Assembly (NCBI RefSeq): GCF_003269425.1
Contig: NZ_CP030104.1
Coordinates: 806,001-870,000, forward strand
Length of the DNA stretch: 64,000 nt
DNA from: Flagellimonas maritima
GTDB taxonomy: Bacteria > Bacteroidota > Bacteroidia > Flavobacteriales > Flavobacteriaceae
Reading direction: 5' to 3'
Positions 43,888 to 51,675 of this stretch are shown piece after piece. Under the pieces are notes generated by a model. It made no database searches, was not told the DNA's origin, and saw only the letters and a list, made by a program, of their open reading frames with translations. The position numbers and the translations under genes were made by a program. The first letter of the stretch is position 1. Each line of letters starts with the position of its first letter.

Positions 43888-45615
43888 TTATTTGTATCTC
43901 CAGCTTTTTAAGTCGGCACCTTTTGGGGCACTTTCTGCAATACGGTTCATGATTTTGGGCACATACATACTATTATAACGCATACGGGTAATATGGTTGG
44001 GCAATTCTGGATCCCCGTTCCAGCAGTGTTCTGCTCTATCCCCATACAGTACTTCACCCTCATAATAGGGGTCTGTAGTACTCTCAAGAAAATCTTCCAT
44101 TAAATAAACCGCATTGTTCAAATAGTAATTGTCCATATCGCCACAATAGATATGAATCTTTCCTTTTAAATTATCGCCCAATTTGTTCCAGTCCCGTTCC
44201 AGAATGTGTCTGAGATCAAAATTCTCGCGCCAATAATCTGCTACTTTTGGATTGATATCTCCTGTCATTTTATCCCAAATGCGTTCTGGGTAGCCATCTT
44301 CTCCCTGTGGTGAATATGTGGCTTCCCAAATATCCCATTGTTGACCGGAGCGTGATTTGGTTCCCAAAACCAATTCCAAATGATTGTACTCTCGGGTAGT
44401 GGTCTGAACATGGCCTAAATAATCCCGATGTGCTGGAACTTCTATTTTTTTGTGGTCACTATCATAGTAATAAGCATTTTTATCTTCATAAATATTGGTC
44501 AAACAATAGGCCCTAAAATCTATTGGGTCCGGGCAAGCTGCAAAACAGCCATTATACTCCTCTGGGTATTTTACCTGAACTGCCAACGCCTCCCAGCCAC
44601 CTGTAGAACCTCCGTATAAAAATCGTGACCAACCTTCTCCCATACCTCTAAACTTTTCCTCAATATATGGAATCAACTCATGGGTAATTGCATCACCATA
44701 TGGTCCCTGACTGGCGGAATTTACTGCGTAAGAATCATCGTAATAAGGCGTAGGATGTTGAATTTCAATAATAAGAAACCTAGGGAAGTCCGGTTCGTTC
44801 CAACGTTTATAGAAGTCATAAGCCTCTTGTTGTTGAACAATATTGTAACCTTCTACACCAAAGCGCTCAGAATACTCAGGTTTTGTACTTGGGTCTGGCG
44901 GTGTCGTTCTGAATCCCCCAAAATCATCAGGAAAATGACCATGGAAAATCATTAGGGGATATTTGGCTTCCGGATGTTCTTCAAAACCTTTGGGAAGGAG
45001 GACATGAGCCCCCAAATACATATCCCTTCCCCAAAAATCAGAGAGTTTTTTTGATTTTATTTTGATGTGTTTAATCCATTTGGTGTCTTTAGCCTCTTCA
45101 ATTGGAGGAATTACCTTGTTCATAACAACATCAACATCTTGAATACCATTTTCACCAACAGTAATCTTAAAGGGTTCGCTATAAAGATTTCCAGGGGATT
45201 TATTCCATTGCTGTCCTTCACCGTTGTCCATGGGCAAACTAACGGTATGGCCCGTAGACAAGTTAAATGTTTCGTATGTATGTAATAGTGCTTGGACATT
45301 ATACTCGCCTTGCGGTACTTCTTTTAAGCTCGAGTACGGAAACCCGAAAATCGAATCATCAAAAATTATATTATCTCCCGCTTTCATGTCCTCTACATCC
45401 ATACCAAAAATCAATTGGGCACCAAGACCTGCATTAATTTGAAAACGAGGTTCATCTTCATCATTTGTGGAAAGCATCAATAACAGACGTCCATCCAATG
45501 AATCACCACTGGCATCATTTGAGAATGAAACCGAGATACGGTTTGTAGTATCCTTTTGGGTACAAGAAGAAAAAATAATTAAAAAAGATAAGTACAGGTA
45601 AGCTTGAATTTTCAT
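43888..45615 (-). CDS. Putative esterase lipoprotein
   Basis: A 575-residue lipoprotein with a signal peptide ending in LIIFSSC. About 180 N-terminal residues are beta-rich. The rest is an alpha/beta hydrolase of the putative-esterase type: KYPLMIFHGHFPDDFGGF, FLIIEIQHPTPYYDDSYAV, nucleophile elbow LYGGSTGGWEAL, and GAEHCWNG-like AEHCWNGDPE near the end for the catalytic His. Its location outside the inner membrane suggests hydrolysis of an ester on a glycan or of an external substrate. It is followed after three bases by the DUF2306 gene. Confidence 0.82.
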   Translation of the reverse strand: MKIQAYLYLSFLIIFSSCTQKDTTNRISVSFSNDASGDSLDGRLLLMLSTNDEDEPRFQINAGLGAQLIFGMDVEDMKAGDNIIFDDSIFGFPYSSLKEVPQGEYNVQALLHTYETFNLSTGHTVSLPMDNGEGQQWNKSPGNLYSEPFKITVGENGIQDVDVVMNKVIPPIEEAKDTKWIKHIKIKSKKLSDFWGRDMYLGAHVLLPKGFEEHPEAKYPLMIFHGHFPDDFGGFRTTPPDPSTKPEYSERFGVEGYNIVQQQEAYDFYKRWNEPDFPRFLIIEIQHPTPYYDDSYAVNSASQGPYGDAITHELIPYIEEKFRGMGEGWSRFLYGGSTGGWEALAVQVKYPEEYNGCFAACPDPIDFRAYCLTNIYEDKNAYYYDSDHKKIEVPAHRDYLGHVQTTTREYNHLELVLGTKSRSGQQWDIWEATYSPQGEDGYPERIWDKMTGDINPKVADYWRENFDLRHILERDWNKLGDNLKGKIHIYCGDMDNYYLNNAVYLMEDFLESTTDPYYEGEVLYGDRAEHCWNGDPELPNHITRMRYNSMYVPKIMNRIAESAPKGADLKSWRYK

Positions 45616-45761
45616 GATTGGTTTATTTTAAACAAAAGATACTCAATTTAACAACCCTGTTCAAACCAATTTTCGCATCTGGATACAATTGATACTATTT
45701 TCTCTTTTTTAAACGTTATATATGTAATAATCATAGGGTACCATACCTACTAAATTACCAA

Positions 45762-45896
45762 ATGATGAAAGAAGTTTTACTGATTATAACGGTATTGTTT
45801 TCTTCTTTTGCAGTTACAAGCTGCACAAATGACGAGGATGATCAGGACCTAGAAATATTGACCCCAGAAGAAGAGACACAATTAAAGAAGAAATAA
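45762..45896 (+). CDS. Small lipoprotein, 44 residues
   Basis: Two adjacent ATG codons at 45762 and 45765 open a frame ending in TAA at 45896. The sequence MMKEVLLIITVLFSSFAVTS is followed by Cys at position 21, a clear lipobox, and then a short acidic mature part (TNDEDDQDLEILTPEEE) ending in KKK. The mature lipoprotein would be only 24 residues. It is convergent with folD, with four bases between the stop codons. The function is unknown. Confidence 0.6.
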   Translation: MMKEVLLIITVLFSSFAVTSCTNDEDDQDLEILTPEEETQLKKK

Positions 45897-45900
45897 GTGC

Positions 45901-46785
45901 TTATTTCTTCATTCTATGGCGCTCACGTGCCAATAAGGTGTTTTTTAACAGCATGGCTATGGTCATAGGGCCTACGCCTCCAGGTACCGGTGTTATGTAA
46001 GATGCTTTTTTACTGACGTTTTCAAAATCCACATCTCCAGTTATATAATATCCCCTTTCGCGCGAATCGTCTGGAACACGTGTTATCCCTACATCAATTA
46101 TTACGGCATCATCCTTTACCATCTCGGCCTTTAAAAATTTGGGAACTCCCAGTGCAGAAATTACGATATCTGCCTGTGATATAATCTGAGTAATATTTTT
46201 GGTATGGCTATGTGTAAGCGTTACCGTAGAGTTACCGGGCCATCCTTTACGCCCCATTAAAATACTCATTGGCCTCCCTACAATATGGCTGCGACCGATT
46301 ACTACGGTATGTTTTCCTTTGGTATCGACATTATAGCGTTCCAAAAGTTCCAATATTCCAAATGGGGTTGCGGGAATGAACGTACTCATATCCAGTGCCA
46401 TTTTGCCAAAATTGGTTGGATGAAAACCATCAACATCCTTATCAGGATGAATAGCCATAATCACTTCTTGGGTATCGATTTGCTCCGGAAGTGGTAATTG
46501 TACTATGAATCCGTCAATATTTGTATCCTCATTAAGTTCCTCGATTTTTTTGAGCAGTTCCTGCTCGGAAGTCGTACTTGGCAAACGGATTAAGGTAGAT
46601 TCAAAACCCACACGTTCGCATGAACGCACCTTACTGCCCACGTAAGTTAAACTTGCGCCATCGTTACCAACAATAACTGCTGCTAAATGGGGAACCTTTT
46701 CTCCCTTTTCCTTCATTTTTGCCACCTCTGCCGCAATTTCATTTTTTATGTCGTTGGATACTTTTTTTCCGTCTAGGATTTCCAT
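45901..46785 (-). CDS. folD: Bifunctional methylenetetrahydrofolate dehydrogenase/cyclohydrolase FolD
   Basis: A 294-residue FolD, which interconverts 5,10-methylene-THF and 10-formyl-THF with NADP in the one-carbon pool. Motifs are VGNDGASLTYVGSKVRSCERVG with the catalytic Lys, GFIVQLPLPEQID, KDVDGFHPTNFG, the nucleotide-binding GRSHIVGRPMSILM, and TPVPGGVGPMTIAMLLKNT. It is complete and of usual length. It lies downstream of ffh across a gap filled by a heptamer repeat array. Confidence 0.97.
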   Translation of the reverse strand: MEILDGKKVSNDIKNEIAAEVAKMKEKGEKVPHLAAVIVGNDGASLTYVGSKVRSCERVGFESTLIRLPSTTSEQELLKKIEELNEDTNIDGFIVQLPLPEQIDTQEVIMAIHPDKDVDGFHPTNFGKMALDMSTFIPATPFGILELLERYNVDTKGKHTVVIGRSHIVGRPMSILMGRKGWPGNSTVTLTHSHTKNITQIISQADIVISALGVPKFLKAEMVKDDAVIIDVGITRVPDDSRERGYYITGDVDFENVSKKASYITPVPGGVGPMTIAMLLKNTLLARERHRMKK

Positions 46786-46820
46786 TTGGATGGTTTATTT
46801 AAGTAACGAATTATAAACTA

Positions 46821-46920
46821 CTGATTACTGACTACTGACTACTGACTACTGACTACTGACTACTGACTACTGACTACTGACTACTGACTACTGACTACTG
46901 ACTACTGACTACTGACTACT
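46821..46920. repeat. Heptamer tandem array, CTGACTA x14
   Basis: Fourteen 7-bp units from 46821 to 46918. The first is CTGATTA and the next thirteen are exact CTGACTA, followed by CT. The array ends nine bases from the ffh stop codon and occupies most of the ffh-folD gap. On the ffh strand the unit reads TAGTCAG. Because 7 is not a multiple of 3, it places a TAG in every reading frame. Confidence 0.97.
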
Positions 46921-46928
46921 AAGTGAAA

Positions 46929-48257
46929 TTAACGCATGTTCTGCATCATCTGCATCATTTTCTTGCTACCACCACCTTGCATCATTTTCATCATTTTGCT
47001 CATTTGTTCAAACTGTTTTAATAACTGGTTCACTTCTTGTACAGTTCGCCCACTGCCCATGGCAATTCGTTTTTTCCTACTTGCATTTAACTTGGCTGGT
47101 GTAGAACGTTCATCAGGGGTCATAGAATGTATTATGGCTTCAATATGTTTGAAAGCATCATCATCAATATCCAATCCTTTCATGGCTTTTCCTGCACCAG
47201 GAATCATACCCATTAAGTCCTTCATATTGCCCATCTTCTTGATTTGCTGTATCTGGCTCAAGAAGTCATCGAATCCAAATTTATTTTTAGCAATTTTCTT
47301 TTGAATTTTTCGAGCTTGTTCTTCATCAAATTGTTCTTGTGCACGCTCGACCAAAGACACAACATCTCCCATTCCCAATATCCTATCCGCCATTCTTGAA
47401 GGATAGAAGACATCTATAGCCTCCATCTTTTCTCCAGTACCAATGAACTTGATAGGTTTGTCCACTACGGATTTTATGGAAATAGCAGCACCGCCCCTAG
47501 TATCACCATCTAATTTCGTCAAGATAACGCCGTCAAAATTTAAGATGTCATTGAAGGCTTTAGCAGTATTAACGGCATCTTGTCCTGTCATGGAATCAAC
47601 TACAAACAAGGTTTCTTGGGGAGTTATAGCTTTATGAATGTTGGCAATTTCGTTCATCATTTGTTCATCTACTGCCAAACGACCTGCCGTATCAATGATT
47701 ACTACGTTGCATCCTATTGTCTTTGCATATGCAATACCTGACTTTGCAATTGAAACGGGATCATTGTTTTCTCTATCTGAGAAAACCTCAACACCAATTT
47801 GTTCGCCTACTACATGCAATTGATCAATTGCTGCAGGGCGATAGACATCGCAAGCGACCAAAAGTGGTTTTTTGCTTTTTTTATTATTTAGATAGTTGGC
47901 CAATTTTCCTGAAAAGGTGGTTTTACCGGAACCTTGCAAGCCAGACATTAGAATTACGGAAGGGTTCCCCGTAAGATCAATTTCCTCTGCTTCTCCGCCC
48001 ATTAACTCGGTCAACTCATCTTTTACAATTTTGACCATAAGTTGGCCAGGCTGTAAATTTGTAAGTACGTTTTGACCAAGTGCTTTTTCTTTAACACGAT
48101 TGGTAAATTCCTTTGCTATCTTAAAGTTGACATCGGCATCCAAAAGGGCTCTTCGAACTTCTTTAAGAGTTTCCGCTACATTGATCTCCGTTATTTGTCC
48201 ATGCCCCTTTAGGACGTGGAGTGCTTTGTCCAGCTTATCGCTTAAATTATCGAACAT
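46929..48257 (-). CDS. ffh: Signal recognition particle protein Ffh (SRP54)
   Basis: A 442-residue SRP GTPase that binds SRP RNA and signal sequences and delivers ribosomes to the membrane. The N domain begins MFDNLSDKLDKALHVLKGHG. The G domain has the P-loop GLQGSGKTTFSGKLA, DVYRPAAIDQL, IIDTAGRLA and TKLDGDTRGGAA. The Met-rich M domain ends MSKMMKMMQGGGSKKMMQMM. The gene is complete and of normal length. A heptamer repeat array begins nine bases beyond its stop codon. Confidence 0.98.
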   Translation of the reverse strand: MFDNLSDKLDKALHVLKGHGQITEINVAETLKEVRRALLDADVNFKIAKEFTNRVKEKALGQNVLTNLQPGQLMVKIVKDELTELMGGEAEEIDLTGNPSVILMSGLQGSGKTTFSGKLANYLNNKKSKKPLLVACDVYRPAAIDQLHVVGEQIGVEVFSDRENNDPVSIAKSGIAYAKTIGCNVVIIDTAGRLAVDEQMMNEIANIHKAITPQETLFVVDSMTGQDAVNTAKAFNDILNFDGVILTKLDGDTRGGAAISIKSVVDKPIKFIGTGEKMEAIDVFYPSRMADRILGMGDVVSLVERAQEQFDEEQARKIQKKIAKNKFGFDDFLSQIQQIKKMGNMKDLMGMIPGAGKAMKGLDIDDDAFKHIEAIIHSMTPDERSTPAKLNASRKKRIAMGSGRTVQEVNQLLKQFEQMSKMMKMMQGGGSKKMMQMMQNMR

Positions 48258-48468
48258 ACTCCTGTTTAATTTTGAAGAAAGGCAAATTTAAGAATAACCT
48301 AGGGAACAAGAAGGAAACCGCTAGAAAAATATGGTCAGACAAAAGGCATTTGTTCCAATCTCTCTACAAAAAAAGTAGGTTGAAATTAAAGATAAAAACC
48401 TAACCCAATAGAACATTGAAAAACAAGGGTTTTGATAATTAGATAAATATTTGAATAAATTATGCATG

Positions 48469-48494
48469 AAAAACGCCTGTCTTTCGACAGGCGC
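48469..48494 (-). terminator. Terminator of the 457-residue lipoprotein gene
   Basis: On the minus strand, CGCCTGTC-GAAA-GACAGGCG, an eight-pair GC-rich stem with a GNRA-type loop, is followed by TTTTT. It lies about 45 bp after the stop codon of the lipoprotein gene. Confidence 0.9.
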
Positions 48495-48538
48495 TACTTA
48501 AATTATTGGGGCAAAAAAGCTGAAATTTTATAAAACTA

Positions 48539-49912
48539 TCAATCGCAATCTTTTTCAATCACTAAAACTTCTTCTCCACGTTTTATTTCTAAACGGTCAC
48601 TCCTGCAATCAATTATTACCCATTCGCCGATATAGTTTGCCAGTACCATGCTCAAGTCATTAAAGGTGAGCGTACCATTTTCAATTTCCCAGTTTCCTTC
48701 ATCAACTACCGTTTCATTGGGATTTCGTACATGGATATTCATATTCGAAAAGTCCAAGGTCAAGTCTGTAAGGAAGCTGCCTTCTTCTGCATTGGCAACA
48801 ATCCATTTACATCCGGACAAGTTGTTAACCACTTCCTCGTCCGTACAGGACTCCTTCTCATAATCACAGGCGCTTTCCAGTATTATCCTGTTGGCTCCAT
48901 CTTTGAAAAGCTTTATTTTACCTTCACCAATCTCATATACAAACCATTCCAAATTTAAATCGACCACGTTTTCAAATTCTAGGGTCAGAGCAACTCTCCA
49001 ATCTTTAATTTTTGACTCCCAAGTTCCAGAAAAAATAGCACCTGTTTTTTGTATTGTTACCGTACCGTCTTCATTGAACTGAATCAAGTTCTGTTCAAAA
49101 TCGGATATCATATCAAGATTATCTCTCCATATACCTTCTATCCACCAAGGGCATTCAACCAAGAGATTATCCAAGCGCTCTTTTGTAAAATCGTCATCAT
49201 TATAATCATTATCATCATCTTCATCACATTCGTCTTTTGCTCTTTCCAAAGCGTTGACCAATTCTGCATTGCTATCAACCATTATTTCAGTGCCATCAAA
49301 CTTTTTTAAAGTCAATGGAAAGTTTATACTGATTAAAGCATTCTCTTCCAACTGGGCAAAAAATCTTCTCAATTCTGAATCCTTGTTAACTACGATCTCC
49401 CCAGTTTGTTGATTATCTATATTAAAAGTGAAAAGTGTTATCGGATATACAAAGTCAATACATTCAATATCATCATCACTGCCGCCTTCCAAGCAGACTG
49501 CAGCCAATTCTCGTAATCTTTCTTTGGTTTCAATTACAATTTCGGTAAAATCCGCAAGGGTAATTGTAATTGGGAAAAGAATGTCCAAAATATCTTGATC
49601 TATATCAACCTCATCAAAAATATTTTCTATGGTATGGAGGTCCTCCACAGCATCTATGGTAATCTGAATTCCATTGACCTCTACTGTATATGGAAAATTA
49701 ATGGCTATACAACTTGCACCGTCCACTATATTATCAAAAGAACCATCTTTGGATGAAGTTTTCTTAATCAATGTGGCAGTGGATGAATTGGCGGTGATTG
49801 TTTCTTGGTCATCTACTCCAGCTACTTCCTCAAACTCTTCTTGACAGGCGCCAAAGCTAAGCGCCATTGCAAAAATAGCTGTGTAAAATAATTTGGTTAT
49901 AAATTTTTTCAT
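48539..49912 (-). CDS. Multi-repeat hypothetical lipoprotein next to an ECF sigma gene
   Basis: A 457-residue lipoprotein, signal peptide ending in LSFGAC. The mature part has an internal plan. Four sub-repeats of about 35-45 residues start with an FP(I/Y/L)T-like strand (INFPYTVEV, ILFPITITL, FVYPITLFT, INFPLTLKK) and each continues to an acidic (E/D)xL helix start. A very acidic linker (DECDEDDDNDYNDDD) follows. Two lipocalin-like beta units of about 95 residues come next, both with Trp and paired Cys (CPWWIEGIWRD and CKWIVANAEEG). No family is recognised. It diverges by 88 bp from the sigma/FecR/TonB-receptor operon, so it may be the surface partner or target of that system. Confidence 0.8.
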   Translation of the reverse strand: MKKFITKLFYTAIFAMALSFGACQEEFEEVAGVDDQETITANSSTATLIKKTSSKDGSFDNIVDGASCIAINFPYTVEVNGIQITIDAVEDLHTIENIFDEVDIDQDILDILFPITITLADFTEIVIETKERLRELAAVCLEGGSDDDIECIDFVYPITLFTFNIDNQQTGEIVVNKDSELRRFFAQLEENALISINFPLTLKKFDGTEIMVDSNAELVNALERAKDECDEDDDNDYNDDDFTKERLDNLLVECPWWIEGIWRDNLDMISDFEQNLIQFNEDGTVTIQKTGAIFSGTWESKIKDWRVALTLEFENVVDLNLEWFVYEIGEGKIKLFKDGANRIILESACDYEKESCTDEEVVNNLSGCKWIVANAEEGSFLTDLTLDFSNMNIHVRNPNETVVDEGNWEIENGTLTFNDLSMVLANYIGEWVIIDCRSDRLEIKRGEEVLVIEKDCD

Positions 49913-50000
49913 AACGATTTGGAATTTAGGGTTATACTACACCCCTAAAACAACTTCTTAAAAAAAAACCCTACTTACAATTTATTTTTTTAAAATACCT

Positions 50001-50525
50001 TTGGACAAAACTATAAAGCTTGTTTTAATGAACAACGTCTGTGAGGATCAGGTCTTCAGCTCAATATTCAGGGCTAACTCCAAAACGATTTTCAACTATA
50101 TTTATTATAAGTTCGGTAATGAGGAAAAGGCAAGTGACGCGGTTCAAGAAGCTTTTGTAAAGTTATGGGAAAACTGTGAAAAAGTCCTGCCAGAAAAAGC
50201 TAAATCCTACCTATACACTGTTGCGAACAATTTATATTTAAATGTAATCAAAGCAGAAAAAGTAAGATTAAAATATGCCAAGCCTACTCTAGAACATTCC
50301 AATGAATCTCCAGAATTCTTGCTAGAAGAAAAAGAATACAAAGCAAAATTGGACAAAGCATTGAACGATTTACCGGAAAACCAGAGAATAACGTTTCTGC
50401 TAAATAGAATTGATGGTAAAAAATATGCTGAAATTGCCGAAATGGAAGGGGTGAGCGTTAAAGCTATCGAAAAGAGAATGCATCTGGCATTAAAGCGTTT
50501 GAGAGAACAAATTGATGGGATTTAA
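50001..50525 (+). CDS. ECF RNA polymerase sigma factor (FecI-like)
   Basis: A 174-residue sigma-70 factor of the extracytoplasmic type. Region 2 covers about residues 15-80 (IFNYIYYKFGNEEKASDAVQ, EAFVKLWENCEKVLP, SYLYTVANNLYLNV). Region 4 covers about 115-170 (LNDLPENQRITFLLNRIDG, YAEIAEMEGVSVKAIEKRMH). The TTG at 50001 opens the longest frame. The ATG at 50028 (MNNVCEDQVFSS) also suits the family and may be the true start. It heads a sigma/FecR/TonB-receptor set. A heptamer repeat begins one base after its stop codon. Confidence 0.94.
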   Translation: MDKTIKLVLMNNVCEDQVFSSIFRANSKTIFNYIYYKFGNEEKASDAVQEAFVKLWENCEKVLPEKAKSYLYTVANNLYLNVIKAEKVRLKYAKPTLEHSNESPEFLLEEKEYKAKLDKALNDLPENQRITFLLNRIDGKKYAEIAEMEGVSVKAIEKRMHLALKRLREQIDGI

Positions 50526-50526
50526 T

Positions 50527-50564
50527 GGAGTTAGGAGTTAGGAGTTAGGAGTTAGGAGTTAGGA
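50527..50564. repeat. Heptamer tandem array, GGAGTTA x5
   Basis: Five exact GGAGTTA units at 50527-50561 and a partial GGA, beginning one base after the TAA stop codon of the sigma-factor gene. On the coding strand it places TAG in all three frames. About 200 bp of otherwise featureless AT-rich sequence follow before FecR. Confidence 0.95.
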
Positions 50565-50763
50565 ATATTCAAAATCTTGATATCTTTCAACCTAAAAATA
50601 TAATTATTTATCTATCAATGATTTGTATAAATTTCCATTTACATGTTCCAAGGAAATCCAGTAAATTGAAACTATCTTTAAATTCTTTGTTGAGAACAAC
50701 GAACAACTATAAAGTAGGGTTTTTTATAGTAGTGTTGTTATTAATATGTAAAGCATAGCACCC

Positions 50764-51675
50764 ATGCAAGAAAATTATCTAGCCAAATGGCTAAGTGGAG
50801 ACCTTTCTGAGGAAGACCTTGCGGAATTCAAAAAATCCGACTCGTATGCTTCCTATCAGAGACTTAAACAAGTTTCCGATACATTGCAAGCACCAGATTA
50901 CAATACGGATACAGTTTTAGAGCAATTGAAAAAAGAGCGTATTGAGAACACACCAAAGATTGTGGCACTTAATCCGTACAGAAATTTTTTGCGTGTGGCA
51001 GCAGCAATCGCAATACTACTTGTAGGTTCTTACTTTTATTTCAATTCGTTCAACACATCTATTACTACAGAAGTTGCGGAACGTGGCGAAGTGCTTTTGC
51101 CGGATAATTCCGAAATTTTCCTAAATGCCGATTCCAAGATTTCGTATAGTAAAAAAGATTGGAACCAAAAAAGAAATGTCAGCTTGGAAGGAGAGGCATT
51201 TTTCAAGGTTGCTAAAGGAAAAAAATTCACTGTTTCCACTGATCAAGGAACCATAGCTGTTCTGGGCACCCAATTCAACGTGGAAAATAGAGATGGTTTT
51301 TTTGAGGTCACTTGTTATGAAGGTTTAGTGCGTGTTATTCATAATAATAAAGAAAACATGTTACCTGCAGGCAATACTTTTTTGGTCATCAACCATAAAA
51401 TTGTGGACGCAGGCCAACCAAATTCAACGAAACCATCGTGGATGAACAATGAAAGTAGTTTTGAAGCCACTCCGTTGAGTTTCGTTTTCGCAGAGCTCGA
51501 AAGGCAGTATAAAATTGATATTTCTTTAAAAAATGTTGATGAAAAGTTACTATTCACCGGATCTTTCAGCAACACGGACTTAAATACCGCGTTAAAAAGT
51601 ATTAGTACCCCATCTCGGATTAAATACAAAATTGAGGGTGATAATGTACTTTTTTATGCAGAAAATATGCCTTAG
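50764..51675 (+). CDS. FecR-family anti-sigma factor
   Basis: A 303-residue inner-membrane anti-sigma regulator. A cytoplasmic N-terminus begins MQENYLAKWLSGDLSEEDLA. One membrane helix follows at about residues 78-95 (VAAAIAILLVGSYFYF). The periplasmic FecR domain is at about 100-200 (GEVLLPDNSEIFLNADSKI, GEAFFKVAKGKKFTV, VLGTQFNVE), with a DUF4974-like C-terminal part (PLSFVFAELERQYKIDI, TGSFSNTDLNTALKSI). It should hold the ECF sigma factor until a signal from the TonB receptor arrives. Its end overlaps the receptor gene. Confidence 0.95.
   Translation: MQENYLAKWLSGDLSEEDLAEFKKSDSYASYQRLKQVSDTLQAPDYNTDTVLEQLKKERIENTPKIVALNPYRNFLRVAAAIAILLVGSYFYFNSFNTSITTEVAERGEVLLPDNSEIFLNADSKISYSKKDWNQKRNVSLEGEAFFKVAKGKKFTVSTDQGTIAVLGTQFNVENRDGFFEVTCYEGLVRVIHNNKENMLPAGNTFLVINHKIVDAGQPNSTKPSWMNNESSFEATPLSFVFAELERQYKIDISLKNVDEKLLFTGSFSNTDLNTALKSISTPSRIKYKIEGDNVLFYAENMP

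Noticed and set aside
46821..46920. Possible CRISPR array at the CTGACTA repeats
   Set aside because: The 7-bp units are directly adjacent with no spacers, and no cas gene is present.
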